This document shows, in pieces, positions 8,370 through 16,651 of a DNA stretch of 64,000 nt. The DNA is taken from NCBI RefSeq assembly GCF_014337925.2, contig NZ_CP143424.1:62001-126000 (forward strand), given 5' to 3'. The position numbers were made by a program, and so were the translations under genes. The notes below the pieces were generated by a model. It was not told the origin of the DNA, did no database searches, and saw only the letters and a program-made list of their open reading frames with translations. Within the stretch, counting starts at the first letter, position 1. The number at the start of each line of letters is the position of its first letter. The DNA is from Roseobacter fucihabitans. GTDB taxonomy: Bacteria; Pseudomonadota; Alphaproteobacteria; Rhodobacterales; Rhodobacteraceae.

Positions 8370-9842
8370 TTACACTGCCAATCTATTATGGGAGCCTTGT
8401 GATGAGTATGCGTTATCCTCTCTGGCCGCTTGGGCTTTAGGCGGGAACCGGGTGTAGTGGTTTCGGTTCGGTGCCGTTTTTGCAGAAAAGACGGTGCCCC
8501 CTATCTGGGCGGCTACGTCGTATTGAACGAACCCTGCAAGCGCGCCAAAAATTAGCCAGCTTACCGGCGTCAGGGTCGAATTTGGGATCATGTAGATCAG
8601 GTTACCCATCCCGATTAGCCCCAGCGCAAGCGTTTCAGGCGGTATCGCCTTACGCCGCCTGACGATCGGCAGAAACAGGATTGGCAGTGTAAGTAATCCG
8701 AAAAGGCCGATGTATCCGATCCATCCGCTGCGCCCGATTGTCTGGATCCAACGCCCTTCCGAAATGGATATGTCCTGACCCAGTTCATTGAAGATACGGT
8801 CACGCTTATAGCCACCCCACCCGGTGAGCGGTTTGAGAAACGCCCGTTCCAGTAACGCGTCTTCGTTGTCTAATCGGTATTGGAGGGATCCCGCGCGGGC
8901 CGCAGAGACCGTTGCAGCTACTGATGTGATCTGTTTGATCGGGATGAAATTAGCCTGCCGTAGCCCTGGGTAAAACAAGATTATCAGCGCGACCGCGACG
9001 ACGACGCGCACCTGCATCCTGGTCCACAAGCCAAAGAAAACGGCCAGACTTAAAACGCCGATAGCGAAAGCCCCGAGATTACGGCTGATCATCAGGATAA
9101 AAAATAGCCAGAGCGCCGCCCAAAACCACTGAATCTTCTTTTCGGCCTTCCACAGGGCAGCTGCTGCAATAGTTGCGGTAAAAATGAAAAAGCCGACCCA
9201 CAGCCCGTGCTGCAGAAAAACCATGGGGCGGAATCCGTCCCGGATGTGCTGCGCAAAGGAGTGCTGGTAATAGCCGTAGACCCAGGCATGCAACTGTGGG
9301 CTGAGGCGAATTTCGATCAGCATCAAAAGCGTATATATAAGCCCCATGATCGTGATGACACGGAGCAAGGCGCGATGTGTTTCTGGCGTGGCGAGGTAGC
9401 GTCGAGCAAACAGAAAGGGCGTGATGTAGAGAGCGAACGCCGCTATAGCACTGATCACGTCCCAAGGGCGCAGGGCGGGCAGCAAAGTGGGTCCGAACCG
9501 CAGGGCTTCTTGGTTGTTTAACACTGATCCGACAATACTCAGCAGACTCAAGCTTAGGCAGAGCGTAAGCCCGAAGCGGAAACTGCGACTGGATAGCGTA
9601 GTCGGCGCCTGCGTCAGGGCGTCGGTGAATTTGTTCCAGTACAATGCGAGCGCGAGCATCAGACCAATGGTGATCGCACTGGTTTTGTTAATATCGGGAA
9701 GCCCCGGAAGATTGATAGCATATGCTTCGGGCAAGAACAGATAGGGTAACAGCACACCCCAGAGGAGCGCTGGCACGGCAGGCAGCGCCGCGAACAGCAT
9801 CGGTGCGACGATCAACCAGAGCAAGAGTGCAGCTGTTGCCAA
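8370..9842 (-). CDS. O-antigen ligase/polymerase-like membrane protein
   Basis: 490 aa with about ten to twelve hydrophobic segments spread over the whole length. A long periplasmic-type loop (about residues 290-350) contains NEDALLERAFLKPLTGWGGYKRDRIF, which resembles the region preceding the conserved loop of Wzy/WaaL/ExoQ-like proteins (compare ...PLTGWGWG...). Such proteins polymerise or ligate lipid-linked oligosaccharides at the outer face of the inner membrane. The apparent start is a TTG at 9842 with AGGA upstream, so the true start is uncertain. It is separated from its neighbours and probably has its own promoter. It could be a polymerase or a ligase. Confidence 0.7.
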   Translation of the reverse strand: MATAALLLWLIVAPMLFAALPAVPALLWGVLLPYLFLPEAYAINLPGLPDINKTSAITIGLMLALALYWNKFTDALTQAPTTLSSRSFRFGLTLCLSLSLLSIVGSVLNNQEALRFGPTLLPALRPWDVISAIAAFALYITPFLFARRYLATPETHRALLRVITIMGLIYTLLMLIEIRLSPQLHAWVYGYYQHSFAQHIRDGFRPMVFLQHGLWVGFFIFTATIAAAALWKAEKKIQWFWAALWLFFILMISRNLGAFAIGVLSLAVFFGLWTRMQVRVVVAVALIILFYPGLRQANFIPIKQITSVAATVSAARAGSLQYRLDNEDALLERAFLKPLTGWGGYKRDRIFNELGQDISISEGRWIQTIGRSGWIGYIGLFGLLTLPILFLPIVRRRKAIPPETLALGLIGMGNLIYMIPNSTLTPVSWLIFGALAGFVQYDVAAQIGGTVFSAKTAPNRNHYTRFPPKAQAAREDNAYSSQGSHNRLAV

Positions 9843-10204
9843 TTTGTCTAATCCTATTCAATGTCTTCCGGCCTCGCAGCCAACAGATCCCAGGCTCTTA
9901 TCATGTATTAATCAATGACCTGTTACAAACAGGCATCCTTACAGAGTCCATCCTCTGACAACACGCTCTGTCAATATTTATGAGAGCGAAGGCCTACCCA
10001 TCGCTACTCTATATGCCACTGGAAATGAAGCACGCACCAAAGCGCCGGGACGGCCCGCCCAAAAATGAGATGTCAGTCACATCAGCGGCTGAACCCCGAA
10101 AAACTAGAGAATTTTACTTTGTCTGACCTGAGCCACCTATGGGATTGGCGGCGTCAGGCGCGTAGGGGGCAGCTGATTCTTTCTAATTTGGACGGTGTGT
10201 TTCC
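9843..10204. other. Intergenic stretch
   Basis: I see no gene here. A plus-strand open frame starting at 10065 does not resemble a protein and reads across the istB relic in the wrong frame. The stretch may hold the promoter of the ligase-like gene, which would lie near 9850-9950 on the minus strand, but no clear motif can be picked by eye. Confidence 0.5.
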
Positions 10205-10393
10205 TTCGCCCTATTTGAAGAACCCGTTATGGCGTTTACTGGAACCAGACTCGATCACCATTGCCATATTCTCGAGATCGAAAACAACAGCTATCGCTTC
10301 CAAGCCAACTCTGAGGTTGCAAACAATACAGAAGGCGACACCAGCATTGAGCACATCATGGCGAACAAGCCTCAATGGCTCAACAGATGAACT
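10205..10393 (+). pseudogene. istB-like ATPase, C-terminal relic
   Basis: The frame beginning FALFEEPVMAF and reading TRLDHHCHILEIENNSYRF matches the C terminus of IS21 helper ATPases (compare the LLDRLTHHCHILE-type ending). Only about 60 residues remain, and the Walker motifs are absent. It differs from the istB at 5.1-5.9 kb, so it is a relic of a second IS21-type element. Confidence 0.6.
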
Positions 10394-10556
10394 CTCATTT
10401 AAATTCAACATACTATTAAAATATCTTGATCACGGTGCTCTAAAAATCCGTGTTTGTGCCATAATTTTTACTGCCTTTTCTATTTAGAATATCATATTGA
10501 CCAATTGTTTAGCGTGTTGGACTTTGAAACGACCCAAAAAGGATGATCTAAAAAAG

Positions 10557-11204
10557 ATGAAATTACAATATTTAGTCCATGAAGCCGCTACCACTCTAAG
10601 GGCCCTTTTTTCGGCAGCAAGTAGGCGTGCCAGGCAAAAACAGTTCATCCACAAAATGGATATCATGGGCGGCGAACGCATCATTGATCTGGGCGGCACA
10701 CCTCATTTCTGGAGAAACTTTCCCCATAAAGTACATGTCACGGTCGTAAACTTACCCGGTTCCTTTGACCCTTCACAGGCGGATGGGTTAGATAATGTGG
10801 TATGTTTGGCTGGTAATGCCTGTAACATGTCCAATTTCGAGGACAAATCCTTTGATATCTGCTTTAGTAACAGCGTTATCGAACATGTCGGCGGCCCGCC
10901 CAACGAACGTGCTTTTGCCGGTGAGGCGAGGCGCTTATCTGAGCGCTATTGGGTGCAAACGCCCTCGATCTGGTTCCCGGTTGAAGCTCACACATACGTC
11001 CCATTTTGGTGGTTTCTTCCAGCGCCGGTCAAGCGTTTTTTGCGCAACCGCTGGTCTCGGATTCTACCAGAATGGAACGAGATGATCGAAGGCACTACAG
11101 TTATTCTGTATAAGGATTTCGCTCGGATGTTCCCAGACGCAGAAATCTGGACCGAACGCTTCTTGCTGCTGCCCAAATCTTATGTGGCATTTCGCAAACA
11201 ATAG
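10557..11204 (+). CDS. Class I SAM-dependent methyltransferase
   Basis: About 215 aa from ATG 10557 (a TTG at 10497 gives a longer form). The SAM fold is seen in GGERIIDLGGTPHFW (motif I, with DLGG for the usual D-G-G), VTVVNL, the acidic loop NMSNFEDKSFDICFSNSVIEHV (motif with D-x-x-F/SNSVIEH typical of methyltransferase type 11), and a C-terminal part rich in aromatic residues. It may methylate a sugar or lipid carrier intermediate. The base composition is richer in A/T than the neighbouring polysaccharide genes, and it is flanked by transposon relics on both sides, which suggests separate acquisition. Confidence 0.75.
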   Translation: MKLQYLVHEAATTLRALFSAASRRARQKQFIHKMDIMGGERIIDLGGTPHFWRNFPHKVHVTVVNLPGSFDPSQADGLDNVVCLAGNACNMSNFEDKSFDICFSNSVIEHVGGPPNERAFAGEARRLSERYWVQTPSIWFPVEAHTYVPFWWFLPAPVKRFLRNRWSRILPEWNEMIEGTTVILYKDFARMFPDAEIWTERFLLLPKSYVAFRKQ

Positions 11205-11543
11205 ATGGGTTCACAAACGAAGTACCAATTCTGTATCAAAACAGGGTATTGTATGAGTTTATCAATGGGGAGCACCTACTAACATCTTAGCCGTTTTTGT
11301 TCTCTAATCTGTCAATACGCTTTCTCACTTTGGGGGCTATTTAACGTCTGAGGTTGCCTTGGCTCTCTTAGAACTCACTGCCTCATGATAGGGTTGGCTG
11401 GGTGTGGATTGGCAAGGTTGAAACCGCGATCAGATCGATAATCTGCTCTGTCGCTACAAAATCGGTGCCGTGATCCGCGCCATCACTCGAGCGTCTTCCC
11501 GTGTGGGAACTGTGAATTAGGAATCCTCGTTGTTGTTGTTTTT
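11205..11543. other. Intergenic stretch, no gene seen
   Basis: About 340 bases between the methyltransferase and the IS5 fragment. No open frame with recognisable protein sequence, RNA gene or terminator with a clear stem and T-run was found. It is probably decayed mobile-element sequence. Confidence 0.5.
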
Positions 11544-11832
11544 CTAGGTTCAGGTCCTATTAATTGCCTTGATGCTGAGTTGTTGTCATGATTCACGAAC
11601 CCCAATGATTTGGGAGACAGATGAGCAATCTTTATTGGCTGACAGAAGCGCAGATGGTACGACTTCGCCCATTCCTTCCAAGGAGCCGAGGTCGACAGCG
11701 CGTTGATGAACGGCGCCTCCTGAGCGGGATTATCTTCATCAATCGCAATGGTTACGTTGGTGTGATGCACCCGCAGACTATGGCCCACCCAAGACCTTGT
11801 ACAACCGCTGGAAGCGATGGAGCGATATGGGT
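11544..11832 (+). repeat. IS5-family left end fragment (copy A of 289-bp direct repeat)
   Basis: Identical by eye to 27707-27995. It starts CTAGGTTCAGGTCC, holds the 5' end of an IS5-type (IS427-like) transposase gene from ATG 11621 (MSNLYWLTEAQMVRLRPF, LLSGIIFINRNG), and stops at GATATGGGT. After RNRNG-type sequence the frame is lost by what looks like one missing base near 11755; the other frame reads DAPADYGP and YNRWKRWSDMG as expected. Here the element is cut and joined to an IS110 end. Confidence 0.85.
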
Positions 11833-11913
11833 AAGCGATGGGGGTGGACGCCCCCGGCGGCATCGAAGGTGCCGAGGTAGTGGGTGTTGAAACCCTCTAC
11901 GAGGAGAGCGTCC

Positions 11914-12617
11914 ATGAACGAGGTTAGCATTATCGGCCTGGATCTGGCCAAGAACATACTTCAGGCGCATGGTGCCGGAGCCGATGGATTGGTTGTGTTC
12001 TGGCGCAAGTTGTCACGTGCTGAGCTGTTAAAATTTCTGAGCGAGCTGCCGCCACGCTTGGTGGCAATGAAGGCCTGTGCGAGTGCCCATCACTGGGGGC
12101 GGGCGATCGGCGATCTCGGTCACACAGCCAGGTTGATCCCGTCTGCCCACGTCAAACCTTTTGTGAAGCGTCAAAAGAATGACATGGCCGATGCAGAGGC
12201 GATTGCCGAGGCCGCGTCCCGTCCGACCATGTATTACCCGGCAAGCGATGCATGCATCGCCGAGAGGGCGGTTTGTTGCAGTGAAGAGCGAGGAACAGCA
12301 GGCAGGGGCAATGGCTTATCGCACTCGCGATCTTTTGGTTCGGCAGCGCACCCAGACGATCGACGCCCCACGAGCGCGTTTGGCCGAACAGGGAATTGTT
12401 GCGCCCGTCGGTCCTGCCCATGTCAGCCGCCTTGCCGCGGTTGTCGATGGCGACGATGGCGCGTTGCCTGCGGCGGTGCAGGATCTGGCGCGACTGCTCT
12501 TGGACCAGATCGCAGGTTTGAGCAAGAAGGTCGCGGAATTGGATGCTGATTTACCTAGGCGTGCAAGCACAGACGATACTGCACGAAGGCTGACCACCCT
12601 TCCAGGCATCGGTCCGA
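11914..12617 (+). pseudogene. IS110-family transposase, N-terminal and middle part, disrupted
   Basis: DEDD-type recombinase of IS110. It starts at ATG 11914 after GAGGAG, reads MNEVSIIGLDLAKNILQAHG (first catalytic Asp) and KNDMADAEAIAEAA, then is broken at 12231 by a 37-bp palindromic repeat. The rest continues in another frame from 12269 (RFVAVKSEEQQAGAMAYRTR) to LTTLPGIGPMV, where an IS3 element is inserted at 12618. The C-terminal Ser-containing domain does not directly follow the IS3 element; a related C-terminal fragment begins at 14071. Confidence 0.88.
12232..12268 (+). repeat. Palindromic insertion repeat, copy 2 (in IS110)
   Basis: A 37-bp insert between the codons for M and R of the IS110 motif RPT-M-RFVAV. 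It reads TATTACCCGGCAA, then GCGATGCATGCATCGC (a perfect palindrome), then CGAGAGGG. Its removal restores the IS110 frame exactly. The left and right blocks match the other copies, while the central stem sequence differs but is compensated. Confidence 0.85.
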
Positions 12618-12689
12618 TGGTAATCCCCCCTAAAATTAGTGGTGTTCAAAAGTAGAATTTTCTCGGCAAGATATCTGAGGAGATTTACG

Positions 12690-12997
12690 ATGAAGAACGG
12701 ACGATATAGCGACGCGCAGATTATGGCGGTGTTGAAGCAGGCAGAGGGCGGTGTGCCGGTTTCTGAGCTGTGCCGCGCGCATGGCATGAGCAGCGCCAGT
12801 TTCTATAAATGGCGGGCCAGGTTTGGCGGTATGCATTGCACGGCAGGGTATCGCGTAGCGATGTCCCGAGAGTGGATGCGTCGATGATATCCGAGATGAA
12901 GGATATGGCCGAAGAGAACCGCCGTCTGAAGCGCATGTACGCAGAGATGAGCATGCAGAACGACTTGCTGAAGGAGGCGCTTGGAAAAAAGCGCTGA
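12690..12997 (+). pseudogene. IS3 orfA, disrupted
   Basis: Helix-turn-helix protein of an IS3 element (transposase-8 type). It starts at ATG 12690 after AGGAG and reads MKNGRYSDAQIMAVLKQAEGG, ELCRAHGMSSASFYKWRARFGGM. It is interrupted at 12834-12874 by a 41-bp palindrome that shifts the frame; the rest follows in another frame as DASMISEMKDMAEENRRLKRMYAEM up to KEALGKKR. This second part is the leucine-zipper-like coiled coil by which OrfA and OrfAB pair. Confidence 0.88.
12834..12874 (+). repeat. Palindromic insertion repeat, copy 3 (in IS3 orfA)
   Basis: A 41-bp insert between GGM and DASM of orfA. It reads CATTGCACGGCAGGG, then TATCGCGTAGCGATG (stem-loop), then TCCCGAGAGTG. The length is not a multiple of three, so it breaks the frame. 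Confidence 0.88.
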
Positions 12998-13004
12998 GGC
13001 CGTC

Positions 13005-13047
13005 CACTGCCCGGCAGGGTATTGCGCAGCAATGTCCCGAGAGGGTC
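13005..13047 (+). repeat. Palindromic insertion repeat, copy 4 (orfA/orfB junction)
   Basis: A 40-bp core, CACTGCCCGGCAGGG then TATTGCGCAGCAATG then TCCCGAGAGG, followed by GTC that duplicates the GTC just before it (13002-13004). This is the one copy with a possible 3-bp target duplication. Removing 43 bases restores the expected sequence at the start of orfB (LRPSKAREMAMKAV). It is the best-preserved copy and a good reference for the family. Confidence 0.88.
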
Positions 13048-13202
13048 GAAGGCGAGAGATGGCCATGAAGGCAGTCGCGCATCACGGCGTCAGTATCGCG
13101 CTCGCGTGCCGTGCGTTCGAGATCAGCGAGACCTGCTACAGATACAGTCCCGAACTGAGTGACGAGAACGAAGAGATCGCGGATTGGTTTGAACGCTTGA
13201 CC

Positions 13203-13238
13203 ATTGCCTGACAGGGCATTGCGAATGCCCGAGAGGGG
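13203..13238 (+). repeat. Palindromic insertion repeat, copy 5 (in IS3 orfB)
   Basis: A 36-bp insert: ATTGCCTGACAGGGC, then ATTGCGAATGCCC, then GAGAGGGG. The length is a multiple of three, but the insert brings an in-frame TGA. It lies between the codons for T and A/N of the orfB motif ERLT-ANKRNWGFG. The central stem is shorter than in the other copies. Confidence 0.85.
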
Positions 13239-13326
13239 GCCAACAAACGGAACTGGGGCTTCGGGTTGTGCTTTTTTGTATCTGCGCAACGTTCAGGGCT
13301 ATGGGTGGAACCATAAGCGCGTCTAT

Positions 13327-13368
13327 CCCATTGGCTGACAGGCGATTGCACAGCAATCTGCCGAGAGG
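13327..13368 (+). repeat. Palindromic insertion repeat, copy 6 (in IS3 orfB)
   Basis: A 42-bp insert: CCCATTGGCTGACAGG, then CGATTGCACAGCAATCTG, then CCGAGAGG. It splits the orfB motif [14 protein letters not shown] and introduces an in-frame TGA. The ATTGC/GCAAT stem and CCGAGAGG end match the other copies closely. Confidence 0.87.
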
Positions 13369-14070
13369 CGGATCTACTGCGAGTTGGAGCTGAACCTGCG
13401 GATCAAACCTGAGAAACGCTTGAAGCGAGACAAACCAGAACCACTGGCGGTGCCTGAGCGGCCAAATGAGACATGGTCCATGGATTTTATGGCGGATCAG
13501 CTTGCGGATGGTCGGTCGATCAGGACGTTGAACGTTTTGGATGACTTTAATCGCGAAGGCCTGGCCATTGAGGTGGACTTCTCGCTGCCTGCAGAACGGG
13601 TCGTGCGCAGCTTGAACCAGATCATCGAATGGCGTGGTCAGCCGCAAGTAATTCGTGTCGATAATGGCCCCGAATATGTCAGCGGCAAGCTGATGCAATG
13701 GGCTGAGAAACGCAATGTTCGGCTGGAATACATCCAGCCCGGCAAGCCGCAGCAGAACGCTTATATCGAACGCTACAACCGCACCGTACGCGGCGAATGG
13801 CTGAGCCAATATATCTTTGAAACCATCGAGGAGGCACAAGAGCAAGCGACTGAATGGCTCTGGACTTACAACAACGAGCGACCCAACATGGGCATAGGTG
13901 GCATCACACCCGCCACGAAACTGAAAACAGCCGCCTGAATTCTACGGCTGAACCCCATTAAAAATGGGGGGGATTACCATCATAAGACGATTCTTCGTGC
14001 TAAAGCGATCCCGTCTGGAAGACGGGGGGGTTCAAACCAATGAGTGGATACTAAATTCTACGCCTAACAG

Positions 14071-14475
14071 GACGCTGAGGCAAAACGGCTCCAAACAATT
14101 CCAGGCATCGGCCCGCAAAGCGCGTTGGCGATCCAAGCCTTTTCTCCACTGGCAACGATTTTCCGAACTGGTCACAGTTTCGCAGCCTGGCTGGGTCTCG
14201 TGCCCCGTCAACATTCGACAGGAGGTAAGCAGAAGCTTGAGCGCATCACCAAGATGGGCCAACGAGATATACGACTACGACTGATCATTGGGGCGAGCTC
14301 CGTGATTGCCGCAACACAGAAGAAAGGGCGTTGCGATAATCAATGGCTTGCGAATGTGATATCTAGGAAACCGCGTCTTGTTGTCGCCGTAGCCCTTGCC
14401 AATCGAATGGCGCGCCAGCTTTGGGCCATGATGACGAAGGAAATGAATTACGAAATTCGGGGTGCCGCTGCATAA
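14071..14475 (+). pseudogene. IS110-family transposase, C-terminal fragment
   Basis: The frame DAEAKRLQTIPGIGP, FAAWLGLVPRQHSTGGKQKL, ITKMGQRDIR and VALANRMARQLWAMM is the C-terminal half of an IS110 transposase, including the region with the catalytic serine. It overlaps in content with the fragment ending at 12617 (both contain the PGIGP segment, with different flanking residues), so the two are not simply one gene split by the IS3 element; they derive from two related copies or a rearrangement. 14476-14730 has no gene and looks like the noncoding right end of this element. Confidence 0.85.
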
Positions 14476-14730
14476 GCGGCTCTACGGATACAGGCAGGAC
14501 TGAAAGGATGAAAGAACGGTACGGAGCACGGATCAAAGAGATCGACCGGGCCACCCAGAATTCTGTTACAGTTGAATTGAAACCGTCGTTAGGATTGGGA
14601 CCCAGACGCGCATCTCCATAAGGGCCGGCCGCGTGTCGCGACACATCAGAGGCCGGACACCAGCTTGCACCTGATCTTGCAGTCTAAAACGTTCGGGATT
14701 AATCAGTTAACGGGGGTGTCCACACCATCA

Positions 14731-16614
14731 CTATGGCACCGCGACGGCCTGCAATACTTCAAGTCTGCCCGTGTTGAGGACAACCTTGATGTCATAATCT
14801 TCGGCATCATCCTCAATTGTGTACTCCGGTGTTTCTCGGTTCCGGACGAACCACGCAGCCCCCGCTTCGGTCATGTCAGACAGTTTTGGATTAGCTTCCT
14901 GCATCAGCAACCTGCGCACTTGAATGTCCTCATCATCAAGAAAGACATGAACATTCCCGCCGGTTGGGTCGAACTGTGGCAGGCCACCATAAAGCGAATA
15001 TTTAACCGAGTTAGGATGTGGTACAACGACCAATTCACCATCTGCTATATTACGACGGATATGATGGATGGCACGCGCTTCGGCTTCTGTCAGAATCGGG
15101 GCTGTGGCCACATATCCCTTACGCACCCTTTTTGCATATGGGTTGCCTTCAAGTGAAGCAAAGAAGGCCAGGCTGAAGCTTAGCCCCGGGGCGATCAGAA
15201 TGAGTAAAAGCCCCCATGTTTTCAATCGCAGACGCGCGAAAAGCAGTTGCAACGCGACTACGGCGGCCAGTGCGAAGGCGATCTGTGCCACAGTTCCAAA
15301 TTTCACGATATCCCATGATTGTTCATATTTCAGGACATTGAGGATCAGGAAGCCGCCCCCAGCAAGTCCCGCCAGTATCAACCCACGCCGTTTGAGCAGA
15401 AAAAGCCCCCAGATCCCAAGCGGGAGCAACAGGCCAAAGGTCGCCACATTCCAAAGGATATTCTTCCAAAACCCACCGGCAATACCCTGATCGGCGACCA
15501 CAATGCTGTTTTGGCTGGTCTGTTTGAACAGCTCGCCGAAGCCGGAGATATAGGTAATGGAAAGAAAGGTCAGTGCGACCAGCAGAACGCCGGCAGACAG
15601 ACGTTCGCCCGCCCCGTCCCGCCGCCAAAAAAGTTCGATAACAAAGAAACCGAGGATGACACTGGAGAAAGTCAGCGCCACGGTTACATTGCTGATCGCC
15701 AGAGTGACAAAGAACAGGGCGAGGATGGGGAAGGCAGGGCGCAGGGCGACTTCGCGCTCCCCAAGCGGTAGAGCGATATGCAGCACCCCTAGACCAAGAG
15801 GCAGACCGATGGTCCAGGGGTGTTGAAAGAAATAGGATACTAAAGGCGGGTTTATATAGCTGTCATTGACGTGGAAAATCAGCGTGGCCTTGTGGGATAA
15901 CAGCGACGCCGACTCTGCGATCCAGGGAATACCTCCTGCGAAGGCCCCCACCGCGACCACCCACCAGGGCGCGGTCTCCCGTTTGAGCAAATGCGCGCTG
16001 AGTACGGCGAACAGCGTCAGACTGTAGGGCCACAGCGCAAGTGTCAGCAGATCCAGCGCGCGGTCGGCCGCCGTATGCGTTGCCGTCGCGACAAGGGCGG
16101 CCATGAGATTGACACCGTAGTGATAGGGTAGCTCAAAGGAGGAGGCCAAAGGGTTGCGCGGCGGGTAAAACCCATTGAGCATGTTGTTGATGATGGTCAG
16201 ATGCCCGAAAACATCAACCGCCTTGTCGTGAAAATCGAAACGGAAAATTGCAGGTAGGAGCAGAAATGTAGCGCCGATGATCATCCAGAGCACTCCGCGC
16301 CCCAGAACGATACGCCCCGTCAGACGAGCCAATGTCGTACCAAAGCGCAGGGCCGCACCGACGAGGATCAAACCAGCCGAGGCCCAGATCACCCCGCCAT
16401 AGAAATCTCCGACCACCAGCCCCACCAGATGATAAACAACAATGAGCAGAGCCGTGAAAATGGCCGGGAGCAGAACACCAAAGGGCAGTGCACTCAGCCG
16501 CAGGAGGCTGCGGCAGATCCACCATGTGAACGGTAGGGAGATCAGCAAGGCAAGCTGGGCTGTGCGCGCAATCGGATAGTCCATTGCGATGGCGACAATT
16601 TCAGGCGTGTTCAA
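14731..16614 (-). CDS. Large polytopic membrane protein, GT-C-like candidate
   Basis: 627 aa with about twelve to thirteen hydrophobic segments up to residue about 500, then a soluble C-terminal domain of about 125 aa (TEAEARAIHHIRRNIADGELVVVPHP...) likely outside the membrane. An early acidic loop, FRFDFHDKAVDVFGHL, followed by a second loop NGFYPPRNPLASSFELPYHYG, has the general layout of GT-C glycosyltransferases, which take sugars from carrier lipids at the periplasmic face. No family can be named with certainty. The start at 16614 is a TTG with AAGG upstream; ATG 16584 is an alternative. It forms a minus-strand run with the next membrane protein and the ABC transporter. Confidence 0.6.
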   Translation of the reverse strand: MNTPEIVAIAMDYPIARTAQLALLISLPFTWWICRSLLRLSALPFGVLLPAIFTALLIVVYHLVGLVVGDFYGGVIWASAGLILVGAALRFGTTLARLTGRIVLGRGVLWMIIGATFLLLPAIFRFDFHDKAVDVFGHLTIINNMLNGFYPPRNPLASSFELPYHYGVNLMAALVATATHTAADRALDLLTLALWPYSLTLFAVLSAHLLKRETAPWWVVAVGAFAGGIPWIAESASLLSHKATLIFHVNDSYINPPLVSYFFQHPWTIGLPLGLGVLHIALPLGEREVALRPAFPILALFFVTLAISNVTVALTFSSVILGFFVIELFWRRDGAGERLSAGVLLVALTFLSITYISGFGELFKQTSQNSIVVADQGIAGGFWKNILWNVATFGLLLPLGIWGLFLLKRRGLILAGLAGGGFLILNVLKYEQSWDIVKFGTVAQIAFALAAVVALQLLFARLRLKTWGLLLILIAPGLSFSLAFFASLEGNPYAKRVRKGYVATAPILTEAEARAIHHIRRNIADGELVVVPHPNSVKYSLYGGLPQFDPTGGNVHVFLDDEDIQVRRLLMQEANPKLSDMTEAGAAWFVRNRETPEYTIEDDAEDYDIKVVLNTGRLEVLQAVAVP

Positions 16615-16651
16615 CGGTATCGACCTTCGGTTTAGAGTAATTCATGATCGC

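Larger units (their letters stand above)
13050..13938 (+). pseudogene. IS3 orfB transposase, disrupted
   Basis: DDE integrase of an IS3-family element. Pieces in order: REMAMKAVAHHGVSIALACRAF to ADWFERLT, a palindrome with a stop (13203-13238), then NRRNWGFG-like sequence to NHKRVY, a second palindrome with a stop (13327-13368), then [19 protein letters not shown] and the catalytic core [10 protein letters not shown] (Asp), [10 protein letters not shown] (Asp), [16 protein letters not shown] (Glu) to the end at 13938. The catalytic residues remain, but the N-terminal third is cut off from them. Confidence 0.88.
12618..13979 (+). mobile_element. IS3-family element carrying four palindromic repeat insertions
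   Basis: The ends TGGTAATCCCCCC at 12618 and GGGGGGATTACCA at 13967-13979 form inverted repeats, with further similarity inward. The body has the usual orfA/orfB pair of IS3. The element is inserted in an IS110 relic; no 3-bp target duplication is evident. Four short palindromes (12834-12874, 13005-13047, 13203-13238, 13327-13368) interrupt the coding sequence; without them the element would be about 1.2 kb with a normal gene layout. Confidence 0.88.

Noticed and set aside
10065-10487. Open frame of 140 codons as a gene
   Set aside because: Its translation has no protein character; another frame in the same place reads as the end of IstB.
11621-11890. IS5 transposase fragment at 11.6 kb as an intact gene
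   Set aside because: It loses its frame after about 45 residues and is cut off by an IS110 end.
12834-13047. Programmed frameshifting as explanation for the broken IS3 frames
   Set aside because: The breaks coincide with insertions of 36-43 bases with related sequence, some with in-frame stops, not with slippery runs.
12834-13368. Short palindromes in the IS3 element as a CRISPR array
   Set aside because: The copies are unevenly spaced, diverged, lie inside coding sequence and have no uniform spacers, and no cas gene is near.
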